Origin: Methylococcaceae bacterium
GTDB taxonomy: Bacteria; Pseudomonadota; Gammaproteobacteria; Methylococcales; Methylococcaceae
DNA: 38,284 nucleotides
Assembly: GCA_902810705.1 (NCBI GenBank)
Contig: CADDYU010000023.1
Location: 1-38,284, forward strand
Direction of reading: 5' to 3'
How positions within the stretch are numbered: the first letter of the stretch is position 1; the number at the start of each line of letters is the position of its first letter. The position numbers and the translations under genes were made by a program. Below the pieces are notes generated by a model. It was given only the letters and a program-made list of their open reading frames with translations. It had not been told where the DNA came from and did no database searches. Shown one piece after another: positions 8,835 to 20,897 of the stretch.

Positions 8835-9586
8835 GTGGCGATCTCCCGCGGCAGCCAGTCGGCCAGCATCTGGATACGCTCGTAGCGCGTCAAATCGATC
8901 TGTAGCGGCGTGACGGCGACATAGCCGTTGCGGATCGCATGGAAATCCGTGCCGGGACCCGCGTCCTGTTCCGGACCGGCGGCGCCCACCCAATAGATGT
9001 CCCGGCCGCGTGGATCGGTGGCCCGGATGACGGGCTCGGCCTTGTGCCTCTGCCCCAGCCGGCTGGATTGGAAGCCGCGGAGTTCGTCGAAGTGAACGTC
9101 GGGCACATTGACGTTGAGGATGGTATCGGCGGGTAGGGGCTGCTCGCGGATCCGCGCCAGCAAGGCCACGGCGACCCGGGCCGCCGTATCGAAGTGCCGG
9201 GGAACGCCGGAGGCCAGCGAGATGGCGACGGCGGGCAGGCCCAGGAAGCGGCCTTCGGTCGCGGCGGCCACGGTACCGGAATAGATGACGTCGTCGCCCA
9301 GATTGGCGCCATGATTGATGCCGGCGAAGACCATGTCCGGCTCCTGGTCCAAGAGCCCGGTGATGGCGAGATGCACACAGTCGGTGGGCGTGCCGTCGAC
9401 CTTGATGAAACCGTTCTCGGCCTTGCTGATGCGCAACGGCCTGTCCAGGGTCAGGGAATTGCTGGCTCCGCTCCGGTTGCGTTCGGGCGCCACCACCGTG
9501 ATTTCCGCCAGCGGCCGAAGCGCGTTCGCCAAAGCGATCAAGCCTTCCGCGGAGTAGCCGTCGTCGTTACTCAACAAGATATGCAT
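8831..9586 (-). CDS. surE: 5'-nucleotidase SurE
   Basis: Metal-dependent nucleoside 5'-monophosphate phosphatase (251 aa) of the stationary-phase survival family. The N-terminus [15 protein letters not shown] carries the metal-binding Asp pair, followed by [16 protein letters not shown] with the conserved Ser/Asn, and [21 protein letters not shown], the second metal/substrate region (given here as two segments around GINHGAN). The ATG at 9586 has GGAG seven bases upstream; a TTG codon directly before it would add one residue and is less likely. Its stop overlaps the pcm start by four bases. Confidence 0.96.
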   Translation of the reverse strand: MHILLSNDDGYSAEGLIALANALRPLAEITVVAPERNRSGASNSLTLDRPLRISKAENGFIKVDGTPTDCVHLAITGLLDQEPDMVFAGINHGANLGDDVIYSGTVAAATEGRFLGLPAVAISLASGVPRHFDTAARVAVALLARIREQPLPADTILNVNVPDVHFDELRGFQSSRLGQRHKAEPVIRATDPRGRDIYWVGAAGPEQDAGPGTDFHAIRNGYVAVTPLQIDLTRYERIQMLADWLPREIAT

Positions 9587-9692
9587 CAATTAACTCCGAT
9601 GAGCCGAGACATTCTACAACAAGAACGATCCGCGCCGGGGCCACGGCGAGCCACGAAACATGTCCCGGTCGGAGGCTTCGAGGCTGGCAGGG

Positions 9693-9698
9693 TATAAT
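9693..9698 (+). promoter_or_regulatory. Consensus -10 box upstream of the GDT1-type gene
   Basis: A perfect TATAAT lies 79 bases before the ATG at 9777. No convincing -35 hexamer sits 16-18 bases before it, so activity is uncertain. Confidence 0.35.
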
Positions 9699-9776
9699 TC
9701 CTCGTGGGTCCGCGGGCCGCCGAAACCGGCGCGCCGGCGCCACAGTTCAGAAAAACCCATCGTTATTCAAGTTTTC

Positions 9777-10469
9777 ATGGCCTGCAATTTCATCGCCGAA
9801 GCCTCCGCCTGGGTGGATCGAGCCCTTCCCGCCGTCGATTGGACCCGCAGCTGGCTGGCGTCGGCGACTACCTTCACCTTGATCGCCGCGGCGGAGTTCG
9901 GCGACAAGAGCCAACTGGTGTGCATGGCGCTCGCCGCTCGGCACCGGCACTGGCCGGTCTGGTGGGGAGCCCTGGCGGCGTTCGCCCTGCTCAACGGCAT
10001 CGCCGTGGCGTTCGGCGCGACGGTAGGTCGCTGGCTGCCGGAACCTGCCGTCGCCCTCGCCGTCGCGGTCTTGTTCGCCATCTTCGGAATCCATGCGCTG
10101 ATGACCGGCGCGGAAGAGGAAGTCGCCGCGTCCGAGAGAAGGACCGGCCGTAATCTTTTCGCGACCACGTTTCTGATGATCTTCCTCGCGGAATTCGGCG
10201 ACAAGACCCAGATCGCCGTGGCCGGATTGAGTGCCGCCGAACCCTCCATTCCGGTCTGGCTGGGCGCGACGCTCGCGCTGGCGGCCACGTCCGCCTTCGG
10301 CATTTGGGCCGGACGGACGATTCTGCAAAAGCTCCCACAACGCACGTTGCACAAGGCCGGCGGCCTCATGTTTCTCGGCTTCGCGGTGCTTGCGGGATTC
10401 AGGGCCATCCCTTGGGAGACCTGGGATCCCCTGCTCAAGGAATTGAAAGAACTCGGCCTCGGATTCTGA
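9777..10469 (+). CDS. GDT1/TMEM165 (UPF0016) family cation transporter
   Basis: Integral membrane protein (230 aa) with the two signature motifs of the family, E-x-G-D-K-T/S: EFGDKSQL at residues 40-47 and EFGDKTQI at 139-146, each in the first helix of a three-helix repeat. About six membrane helices are visible. Family members in bacteria export Mn2+ (MneA-like) and eukaryotic ones move Ca2+/Mn2+, so divalent cation transport in the inner membrane is the likely role; the ion is inferred. The ATG at 9777 is chosen because the 39 residues encoded upstream in the same frame are Arg/Pro-rich with no family likeness. A TATAAT box lies at 9693-9698. It is divergent from surE. Confidence 0.88.
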   Translation: MACNFIAEASAWVDRALPAVDWTRSWLASATTFTLIAAAEFGDKSQLVCMALAARHRHWPVWWGALAAFALLNGIAVAFGATVGRWLPEPAVALAVAVLFAIFGIHALMTGAEEEVAASERRTGRNLFATTFLMIFLAEFGDKTQIAVAGLSAAEPSIPVWLGATLALAATSAFGIWAGRTILQKLPQRTLHKAGGLMFLGFAVLAGFRAIPWETWDPLLKELKELGLGF

Positions 10470-10541
10470 GAAGATGATCCGCACGGCCCGCCCGTCGGGA
10501 ACGCCGCCTCGAGAGGGGATGACACCGATCGCTTTCAATAT

Positions 10542-11366
10542 CTAGGTTCGGCCCAGAATCCATTCCAGAACCATTTTGCTTCCGAAGTAGGCGAGCATCA
10601 GCGACAGGAATCCTCCAAGGGTCCAGCGGATGGCGATCTGTCCCCGCCAGCCGGAGCGAACTCGTCCAAACAGCAAAACCGCGAAAACACACCAGGCCAG
10701 GATCGACAAGACCGTCTTATGCGCCAAATGCTGAGCGAACATGTTCTCCAAAAACAGAAACCCCGTGATCAGCGACACGCTGAGCAGCACGAAGCCGGCG
10801 CCGATCAGTTGAAACAGCAAGGCTTCCATGGTCTGCAAGGGCGGCAGCGAGCGCACCAGGATTCCGCCGGCGTGACGCCGGCGGAGACACCAGTCCTGCA
10901 CGGCCAGCAGCACCGCCTGGATGGCGGCGATGTTCAAGAAACTGTAGGCAAGCACCGACGCAAGGATATGGGCAGCCATCGGCCAGGAGTGGTCGCGCAC
11001 CAGATGAGGCTCTTCGGGCACCAGCAGCTTCAGGAGCAGGATGACGGCGGCCAAGGGAAATACCACCAGACCGAGCTTGTCTATGGGCTTGAAGAGCGCC
11101 GCCAAAAGCACGATGGCGGCGATGAGCCAGGCGACCGTCGACAAGGCGCCCAGGAAGCTGAAATTCAGGCCGCCCGTGGTGTACAGGCTGAACAAGGCCA
11201 GAGCATGCAGGATCGCCGCCAGCCAGGCGATGGATAAGGTCTTGACACGGCGGGCTCCCGACAGTTCCGGCGTCGTCCCGTACTCGGACCTCAAGGAGCG
11301 GAACATCACGACGGCGGCCGCGATATAGGCCGGAAGCGCCAGGCTGCCGAACAGCGTTGAATACAT
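10542..11366 (-). CDS. CcsA/YpjD-family membrane protein (cytochrome c assembly-like)
   Basis: Polytopic membrane protein (274 aa) with about eight helices, of the cytochrome c assembly protein/YpjD (CorE) type. The central segment WPMAAHILASVLAYSFLNIA with its histidine and the later FAQHLAHKTVLSILAW are the conserved, heme-handling-like parts of the superfamily. In gammaproteobacteria this gene is characteristically divergent from ffh, as here. The ATG at 11366 is preceded by GGAGG at the right distance; in-frame codons further upstream lack similarity. The family has been connected with cytochrome c biogenesis and with metal-ion tolerance; the precise role in this organism cannot be told. 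Confidence 0.85.
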   Translation of the reverse strand: MYSTLFGSLALPAYIAAAVVMFRSLRSEYGTTPELSGARRVKTLSIAWLAAILHALALFSLYTTGGLNFSFLGALSTVAWLIAAIVLLAALFKPIDKLGLVVFPLAAVILLLKLLVPEEPHLVRDHSWPMAAHILASVLAYSFLNIAAIQAVLLAVQDWCLRRRHAGGILVRSLPPLQTMEALLFQLIGAGFVLLSVSLITGFLFLENMFAQHLAHKTVLSILAWCVFAVLLFGRVRSGWRGQIAIRWTLGGFLSLMLAYFGSKMVLEWILGRT

Positions 11367-11455
11367 TGAACATGTCCTCCGGAAACTAGTCTGGCATAAT
11401 GCTCCCATAAGATGAAGCAACCGGGCGCCCTCGCCTGTTTCCAGGATGCAAAGCC

Positions 11456-12829
11456 ATGTTTGACAATCTCACTGAACGTTTAACCTCATCTCTCAAGAAA
11501 ATCCGCGGCCAAGGCCGTCTGACCGAAAGCAACATCCAGGACACCCTGCGCGAAGTGCGCATGGCTCTCTTGGAGGCCGACGTGGCCTTGCCGGTGGTCA
11601 AGGATTTCATCGAACACGTCAAGGACCGCGCCTTGGGGCAGGATGTGCAGAGCAGCCTGACGCCGGGCCAGGCCTTCATCAAGATCGTCAACGAGGAACT
11701 GGTCGCCGTGATGGGCAAGGCCAACGAAAAGCTCAGCCTCGCCACCCAGCCGCCCGCCACCATCCTCATGGCCGGTCTCCAGGGTTCCGGCAAGACCACC
11801 ACGGTCGCCAAACTGGCGCGCTGGCTCAAGGAGAACGAACGCCGCTCGGTGGTCGTCGCCAGCGCCGACGTGTACCGGCCCGCCGCCATCGAGCAGCTGC
11901 AGACGCTGGCCGCCGAGGTGGGCGCCGACTTCTTCCCGAGCGATCCCTCGCAGCGGCCGGTGGATATCGCCAAGGCCGCCTTGGAGTACGCCCGCAAGAA
12001 ATACAAGGATGTGGTCATCATCGACACCGCCGGCCGTCTCCATATCGACGACGAGATGATGGAAGAGATCAAGCAGCTTCATGCCGCCATCAAGCCCATC
12101 GAAACCCTGTTCGTCGTGGATTCCATGACCGGCCAGGACGCGGCCAACACGGCCAAGGCCTTCGGCGACGCCCTGCCCCTCACCGGGGTGATCCTCACCA
12201 AGACCGACGGCGACGCCCGTGGCGGCGCCGCGCTTTCGGTGCGCCACATCACCGGCAAGCCGATCAAGTTCCTAGGGGTCGGCGAAAAGACCGGCGCTTT
12301 GGAGCGCTTCCATCCGGATCGCATCGCTTCCCGGATACTCGGCATGGGCGATATGCTGTCGCTGATCGAAGAAGCGGAGCGCAATATCGACAAGGCCAAG
12401 GCCGAGAAGCTGGTCAAGAAAATTCAAAAAGGCAAGTCCTTCGATCTGAACGACTACTACGACCAATTGCAGCAGCTCAAGAGCATGGGCGGCATTTCCG
12501 CCATGCTGGACAAATTGCCTGGAGTCGCCACCGTGCCTCAGCACGTCAAGGACAAGCTCAACGACAAGGAATGGCTCCAGCAGATCGTCATCATCAACTC
12601 CATGACCCGCCAGGAGCGCCAGTTTCCTGACCTTCTCAACAATTCGCGCAAACAGCGCATCGCCAAGGGGTCCGGAACCGATATCCAGGACGTGAACAAG
12701 CTCCTGAAGCAATACGATCAGATGCAGAAGATGATGAAGAAGTTCAAGAAGGGCAATCTGTTGAACGTCATGCGCGGCCTAAAAGGCAACATGGGGCGGG
12801 GCATGCCGTTTGGCGGCGGCAGAATGTAG
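11456..12829 (+). CDS. ffh: Signal recognition particle protein Ffh
   Basis: SRP54-type GTPase (457 aa) that binds 4.5S RNA and signal sequences of nascent membrane proteins and docks with FtsY. The helical N domain spans about residues 1-85. The G domain has GLQGSGKTT at 107-115, the DTAGR box and the TKTDGDARGGAALS region. The methionine-rich M domain runs from about 295 to the end, with SRKQRIAKGSG and a tail rich in Met, Lys and Gly (MQKMMKKFKKGN, GRGMPFGGGRM). A CATAAT sequence preceded by TGG (11392-11400) could be an extended -10 box. rpsP, which often follows ffh in this class, is not present downstream. Confidence 0.98.
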   Translation: MFDNLTERLTSSLKKIRGQGRLTESNIQDTLREVRMALLEADVALPVVKDFIEHVKDRALGQDVQSSLTPGQAFIKIVNEELVAVMGKANEKLSLATQPPATILMAGLQGSGKTTTVAKLARWLKENERRSVVVASADVYRPAAIEQLQTLAAEVGADFFPSDPSQRPVDIAKAALEYARKKYKDVVIIDTAGRLHIDDEMMEEIKQLHAAIKPIETLFVVDSMTGQDAANTAKAFGDALPLTGVILTKTDGDARGGAALSVRHITGKPIKFLGVGEKTGALERFHPDRIASRILGMGDMLSLIEEAERNIDKAKAEKLVKKIQKGKSFDLNDYYDQLQQLKSMGGISAMLDKLPGVATVPQHVKDKLNDKEWLQQIVIINSMTRQERQFPDLLNNSRKQRIAKGSGTDIQDVNKLLKQYDQMQKMMKKFKKGNLLNVMRGLKGNMGRGMPFGGGRM

Positions 12830-13232
12830 AGGGCGATTCCAGCCTTCCCGCCTAGGCGGTGTCGCGCCGAGGAATCAAGACGCAGGTCCAGCGACACGAC
12901 CCTCAAAAGGCCCTCCGTACCCGCCAAAGACCTCCGGCGAAGAGGGCGAGATAAGGTATATATTAAAGCGCCCAACTCCAGGAACCTGGAAGCAGCCCGG
13001 GTCCTCATACAGGAGGGGCGCCGATCTTTTCAGACATCGAAAGCCCGGCGGGTAGCCGAAGCCCGAGAATTCAGGGCAAAAGCGCGGTAAGACAATGGAT
13101 GGAATTCATCGACTCTGGCTGATGACTCCAGGCGCGGCTCGCCAGGAAGCGCCGACTGCAAGAGCAAGCGAAGTACCTGCCAAGATCGTCGTATGACGTA
13201 GCCATGGACGAAAAAATCGTTCCCTTCCGGAG
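12830..13232. other. Gene-free stretch between convergent ffh and ftsK
   Basis: About 400 bases between two stop codons. I see a perfect 12-base palindrome CCGCCTAGGCGG near 12848-12859 and a smaller inverted repeat CCAGG-AA-CCTGG near 12982, but no T-run terminator, no tRNA and no convincing coding frame. A minus-strand open frame at 12718-13008 overlaps ffh and looks spurious. Confidence 0.5.
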
Positions 13233-15563
<2,331 letters not shown>

Positions 15564-15623
15564 CGAGGACTTTTTGTAGAATTCAGCCAAAATCCGCCCC
15601 AAAGAATAATGAAAACGCGAGGT

Positions 15624-15652
15624 ATTGTTCAAAATCGAGACCGTTTATTCAA
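15624..15652 (-). promoter_or_regulatory. Possible ftsK promoter
   Basis: On the minus strand TTGAAT (15652-15647) and AACAAT (15629-15624) are 17 bases apart, each matching four of six consensus positions. Its position favours the ftsK start at 15563 over the upstream TTG at 15632. Confidence 0.3.
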
Positions 15653-15832
15653 GACTAGCTCTTGAGGTGGAAACAAACATCGCCATATTGGGTCACAGAA
15701 AACCGCGGTCCCGTCTTTGCTTTTCATTCCCCGAGACTCGACCGTTACACTAAGTGTGGCTATCCTGTCCTGCATCTTTCGCGGCGCGTCAGACATTCGT
15801 TGGGTCCCGCGCAGCCGCCGGGTACGCCTTGA

Positions 15833-16810
<978 letters not shown>

Positions 16811-16901
16811 ATTCCCCTGATCCGGTTGCCGGGGGACGTGAATTCCAGTCCGCTCAGGCAACCGCTCCTCTAAGAATAAAACTACGGAGATCCTGGAGAG
16901 A

Positions 16902-17072
16902 ATGACTCAATATAAAAAATTCCTTTGCGCCGCCTGTGGTTACATCTACGACGAGGAACTGGGCGATCCTGATTCCGGCATCGCACCGGGCACCCGCTGG
17001 GAAGATATTCCGGACGACTGGGTTTGCCCCGAATGCGGCGTCGACAAAAGTTACTTCGATTTGATCGAGTGA
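16902..17072 (+). CDS. Rubredoxin
   Basis: A complete 56-residue rubredoxin, a small one-iron electron carrier. The two iron-binding CxxCG-type knuckles are Cys9-x-x-Cys12-Gly ([12 protein letters not shown]) and Cys42-x-x-Cys45-Gly ([13 protein letters not shown]), and the linking segment [20 protein letters not shown] is typical. The start is preceded by TGGAGAG. It follows trxB on the same strand and its last 22 bases overlap the 3' end of the convergent GTPase gene. Possible partners include a rubredoxin reductase or an oxygen/peroxide-detoxifying enzyme, but none is adjacent. Confidence 0.96.
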   Translation: MTQYKKFLCAACGYIYDEELGDPDSGIAPGTRWEDIPDDWVCPECGVDKSYFDLIE

Positions 17073-18760
17073 GCCTCGTTGGCGTCCTGGTGGCTCAGTG
17101 AAATTGCGGTGGACATCGGCAACACCCGTTCGAGCAGCCCCACGCCCTCGTAGGTAGCGGACCCGGTTGCCGTAGCGGCGAGCCGTTCGATGCGGCGCCC
17201 TTCGGCCACCACTTCCTGCCGCCTGTGCTCCGCCTGCACGATCAAATGGGCCACCTGTTCACCGATCTTGTCGAGCGCCGAGCTGATGCCCGCGCGCAAA
17301 CCCTTGATGGCCGTACGTTCCGCCGAAGGCTTCAGCTTTCGATAGACGAAAAATGGCAGCAGCCAGGATAGCGCGATCAATAGGGTGCTGTGGATGGCGA
17401 AATCCGTACCTAGATAGGCGAGGTGCTGCAAAGCGCTTTCGTAATAGCCTTTCACCACCCGGTAGGAAGCCCAGACGATTGCCGCCAAGGGCAGGATCAC
17501 CGACAGCGTTCCGGAGATCTTCAAGGCCAGCCGCTGAACGGCGTTGCCCGGATTGGCGAGGGCTTGCCGCAGGGAAAGCTGCCCTTCGTTGAGCACTGTC
17601 CGTCCCGCCTCTCGATGTAACCGGTCCAGCTCTTCCTTCAGAGGCAGGGCGGGGAGTCCTCGGTCGCCGGCCTCCACCACCAGCCGATCCAAGGCATCCC
17701 GAAGACGGCTCTGCGCCCATTCGTCCCACAGCACGGAGTGCGGCTCGGAGCGCTCTGTCCTGGTCTCCGCGACGGAATCGCGGGTTAGATCGATGGAGCG
17801 GCGCAAGGGATTCGCCTCGTGTCCGACGAAAGCCCGCGCCACGCTTTGAATGGGCCATTCAAGTCCCTTGAGGAGGTCGGCGCGGGTGTCTTCCCAAATG
17901 TAGTTCCAGTCCTTCCGAAGCGCCTCATAGCCGCGCTCATCCCCCAGCTTGTCCAGGCAAGCTAAAAGCGCGGATCGCAAGCCTTCCAGGCGCACGGCTT
18001 CCGCCCGGAGTTCCAGCTGGCGAATCACATGCCGGTCGGCCATTTCCTGCAAGAAGCCTTGCAGCCGTTCGAAGTCGTCGTCCTTGCGCGCCACGGCGTT
18101 TTCGCGGCTGTCGGTGCGGAGAATGACGGGATCGCGAAAGCCCGCCTTGACCAGCAGCTGGGCGAAATCCTCGTACTGGGCGGGATGGCCGCGGTCCCAC
18201 TGATTGATGCCGAACAGCCAGGCATGCTCTCCGCCATGGGCTTGCAATAGTCGCCAACCTTTGTCGTCCCGATAGCGTTCCGGACTGACCACGTAGATCA
18301 ACACGTCCACGTGAGGCAGCCATTCCAGAACCAGTTCCCGGTTGTGCTGCTCGATGCTGTCGATGTCGGGCATGTCGATCCATAGCACCTGCCGCACGCG
18401 TTCATCGTGGTGATAGGCGATACGCACCCGCTCCAGGGGGAACTGCTTCGGCAGATTGCGGAGCTGTACCGATTCATGGAGATAGACCGACACCTCCCGC
18501 GAGGTGGGCCGTTCCACACCGGTCCGGGCGATGCGCTGGCCCGCCAAGCGGTTCAGCAACGTGCTCTTGCCGACTCCCGTGCCGCCGAAAAACGCCGCGA
18601 CCAGAGGCCTGTGGGTGCCGGCCTCGAACAAAGAGGCCGGAGTGCGATTCTCCAATTCCGCCAAGGCGCGAGTCTCGTGGAGCGTGAGCCAGTGCTCGGC
18701 GGCGGCGCGTTCCGCCCAATGCTTGGCGCTCTTCAGGAGCTGGTCGAAAGTCGGCTGCAT
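17051..18760 (-). CDS. Membrane-anchored GTPase, second of a tandem pair
   Basis: Large P-loop GTPase (569 aa). The G1 loop GGTGVGKST is at 59-67, G3 is a variant DMPD at 129-132 (the usual Gly is Asp), and G4 is NQWD at 186-189 in place of NKxD. The middle is helical. Two membrane helices lie at about 415-437 and 452-473, followed by a helical, charged tail. A G domain with a helical stalk and a C-terminal hydrophobic hairpin resembles bacterial dynamin-like or YfjP/YcjX-type GTPases, but I cannot name a family. It starts only 3 bases after the stop of the partner GTPase, so the two are surely cotranscribed. Its stop overlaps the rubredoxin gene by 22 bases. Confidence 0.85.
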   Translation of the reverse strand: MQPTFDQLLKSAKHWAERAAAEHWLTLHETRALAELENRTPASLFEAGTHRPLVAAFFGGTGVGKSTLLNRLAGQRIARTGVERPTSREVSVYLHESVQLRNLPKQFPLERVRIAYHHDERVRQVLWIDMPDIDSIEQHNRELVLEWLPHVDVLIYVVSPERYRDDKGWRLLQAHGGEHAWLFGINQWDRGHPAQYEDFAQLLVKAGFRDPVILRTDSRENAVARKDDDFERLQGFLQEMADRHVIRQLELRAEAVRLEGLRSALLACLDKLGDERGYEALRKDWNYIWEDTRADLLKGLEWPIQSVARAFVGHEANPLRRSIDLTRDSVAETRTERSEPHSVLWDEWAQSRLRDALDRLVVEAGDRGLPALPLKEELDRLHREAGRTVLNEGQLSLRQALANPGNAVQRLALKISGTLSVILPLAAIVWASYRVVKGYYESALQHLAYLGTDFAIHSTLLIALSWLLPFFVYRKLKPSAERTAIKGLRAGISSALDKIGEQVAHLIVQAEHRRQEVVAEGRRIERLAATATGSATYEGVGLLERVLPMSTAISLSHQDANEAHSIKSK

Positions 18761-18763
18761 GGG

Positions 18764-20509
18764 TCAGCTCAGCTGGGCCTCGGCGGCTTGCAGAGTTTCC
18801 GGAGGAATGTCGAGCCGGCGTGCGGGGTCCAGCCGGCCTGGCAGCCGGATCAAGGGCGCGCGGACCGTCTCCCGGAACAACTTTTCCACCGCCGCCATCT
18901 GTTTCCGCTTGAGATCCGCAGACGCCTTGTCCATGTATCGGCCTAGCGCACCTTCGGTCAGCATCGACGTCAGCGACAGCATGGCCGGGGCAATGATGAA
19001 ATCCTGCACGCCGATGCCGCCCGTGTGCAGAGCCATGGCCAAAGCCGCGGCATCGGTGGTGGCGCGAGTGGCGCGGAGCCCGTTCAGCACCGCCGGATGA
19101 TCCCGCAGATGGTCGTAGAGCCGGTTCGCCGTTGTCTCGATCTCCGGCTGAAAGCCGCGCAGGTAAGTTTCGACTGCAGCCTCGAAGCGCTGGATCAGCA
19201 CCGGTTTATCGCCCCGGAACAGGCTCGCGAGTTCGCCCCACCAATGCTGCTCCGTGGCGCTATCGTCCCGCCGCCGCAGAAGAATCTCGCCAAGTCGGAC
19301 GAGGAGGTGCTCTGCGGCCTGGCGCAGGATCGCCGCTTCGGTCCCGTCAGCCGGTCCCCTACCCTGCCCCCCGACAGTTTGGCCCAGCTTGACGAGTTGC
19401 CGCAAAGGCCAGGTCACAATCCGGCGAGCCGTCAATAGAGCGCCTCCCAGCCCCGGGATTTCCAGCAGGGTCAGCAGCTCCGCCAGCGCCCGCTGAAACG
19501 TCTCGTAATGACGGGGATGGTCGAGATAGTCTCGCTGGTAGAGTTTCAGGCTGTCCCGCACCGCCTCATCCACCAGGCTCTGCCATTCCGCCTGGAATTC
19601 GTGCTCCGCCTTGACCGGTTCCACCCAGCCCGGCCAGTGAGCGGCCAGCAGTCGACGGGCGTAGCCGGCGTGCCGTTTACGGTTGACGGCGCGGCGCGCG
19701 TGATCGAGTTCGCTCAGCAGGGCATCGCGCTCTTTGCCAAGACCGGCTAATCCGTCCGCTGTTTCCACATAGGGAATGGGCACGATGGCCGGTGGCGGAT
19801 CCTCGCGGGTTGAGCGCCATTTCTCCCGCAAGGAATCGGCAAGCCTTGGAAAGGAAGGCGGATCGATCTTGTTGAGACAAATCAGCGTCGGCTGACCCAA
19901 GGGCGCCAGTAGATTGGCCAGTTCCCAGACCGACAGGTCCGCGTACTTGTCCTTGCTCAGGATCAACAGCACCACATCCGCCAGCGCGGCCACCCGCAGC
20001 ACCGCCTGTTTATAAGCCTCGGCATCGACGGAATCGAAATCCGGCGTATCCCACAGCACGGCGCCCTGCAATGGGCTTCGGCGCTCGAGCGGTCCGGTCT
20101 CTTCCAGCAGAAAGCAGTCATAGCGGCCGATCGGCAATTCGTCGCGGCGGCAGCGGCGGTATTGGCGGAAATAGCCGCCGATCCAATCGAGCTCCGTGGA
20201 TTTCACATCCACCGCGAATCCTTGCGGATGTACGGTGAAGCCCGCGAGCGGACTGACCTCGGCCAAATCGCGGTCCAGCAGCCAATTGATGACCGAACTC
20301 TTGCCCGCTTGAGTCGGCCCGAGGACGGCGATTTGCAGAGGATGCTGGGGAGTGTCTTGATTGAGCTCGCCTTTTTCTAGAAAAGCCTCGGCGAACATTA
20401 GCGACAGCAAATTCCTGCGCCAGCGGTGCCGAAGCGGCGTATCCTCGCCGGACAGGTGGCGCAGCACGCCTTCGTAGCGTTGCTTCAGCAGTCGGAGGAA
20501 GGACAGCAT
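18764..20509 (-). CDS. Large GTPase, first of a tandem pair
   Basis: P-loop GTPase (581 aa). G1 GPTQAGKSS is at 64-72, G3 DTPDFD at 154-159 (Asp instead of Gly, as in its partner) and G4 NKID at 213-216. The second half is mostly helical, with an amphipathic or weakly hydrophobic stretch (EIPGLGGALLTARRIVTWPL) and a hydrophobic patch FIIAPAMLSLTSML, but no clear membrane helix. I place the start at the ATG at 20509 because MLSFLRLLKQRYEGVLRHLS begins the helical domain; 38 further in-frame codons up to 20623 look non-coding. Shared G-box variation suggests that the two GTPases are paralogues that form a heteromeric, membrane-bound complex; this is inference. Confidence 0.83.
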   Translation of the reverse strand: MLSFLRLLKQRYEGVLRHLSGEDTPLRHRWRRNLLSLMFAEAFLEKGELNQDTPQHPLQIAVLGPTQAGKSSVINWLLDRDLAEVSPLAGFTVHPQGFAVDVKSTELDWIGGYFRQYRRCRRDELPIGRYDCFLLEETGPLERRSPLQGAVLWDTPDFDSVDAEAYKQAVLRVAALADVVLLILSKDKYADLSVWELANLLAPLGQPTLICLNKIDPPSFPRLADSLREKWRSTREDPPPAIVPIPYVETADGLAGLGKERDALLSELDHARRAVNRKRHAGYARRLLAAHWPGWVEPVKAEHEFQAEWQSLVDEAVRDSLKLYQRDYLDHPRHYETFQRALAELLTLLEIPGLGGALLTARRIVTWPLRQLVKLGQTVGGQGRGPADGTEAAILRQAAEHLLVRLGEILLRRRDDSATEQHWWGELASLFRGDKPVLIQRFEAAVETYLRGFQPEIETTANRLYDHLRDHPAVLNGLRATRATTDAAALAMALHTGGIGVQDFIIAPAMLSLTSMLTEGALGRYMDKASADLKRKQMAAVEKLFRETVRAPLIRLPGRLDPARRLDIPPETLQAAEAQLS

Positions 20510-20897
20510 GGTGGAATTTGGAGAACCCGCCGGATCGAATAGCCCTGGATTGTACACGATGGCGTTGCGCCCGCGCGGTCTGGAGCTTGCGACAGGAGGT
20601 TTCACGGGTCTTCTGAAGCGCATGCGGAAGCTATGAGATTAGTGGAACGGAGTCACGATAACCCTTTGCGCCTCCTAACGCCGGACACCTGATCGTAGAA
20701 GGCCTATCGAATGGAATTAACCTTAATCCAAAGTTCAACTTTACGAACCACCCCACCAAAAAACTCTCCCTATCCATGACTTGACAACTAGGCTACGGAT
20801 GAGTTCTATTTTCCAAGGAGGAGCACTGCTGACCCGGGTTATCCAGGGTTTAGGAATTGGCCCCACCCATGTCGATTGGATAAGGAGATCCGCGACG
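20510..20897. other. Gene-free stretch between the GTPase pair and the glycosylation island
   Basis: About 390 bases between divergent genes. It contains the promoter listed at 20781-20810. Base composition falls towards A/T here, marking the edge of the island. I see no tRNA or direct repeat that would serve as an attachment site. Confidence 0.5.
20781..20810 (+). promoter_or_regulatory. Sigma-70 promoter for the glycosylation island
   Basis: A perfect TTGACA (20781-20786) is followed after 18 bases by TCTATT (20805-20810), four of six matches to the -10 consensus, and lies 88 bases before the glycosyltransferase start. Confidence 0.5.

Noticed and set aside
12718-13008. A 96-codon minus-strand frame in the gap after ffh
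   Set aside because: Half of it lies within ffh, and the translation is Arg/Leu-rich with no likeness to a known protein.
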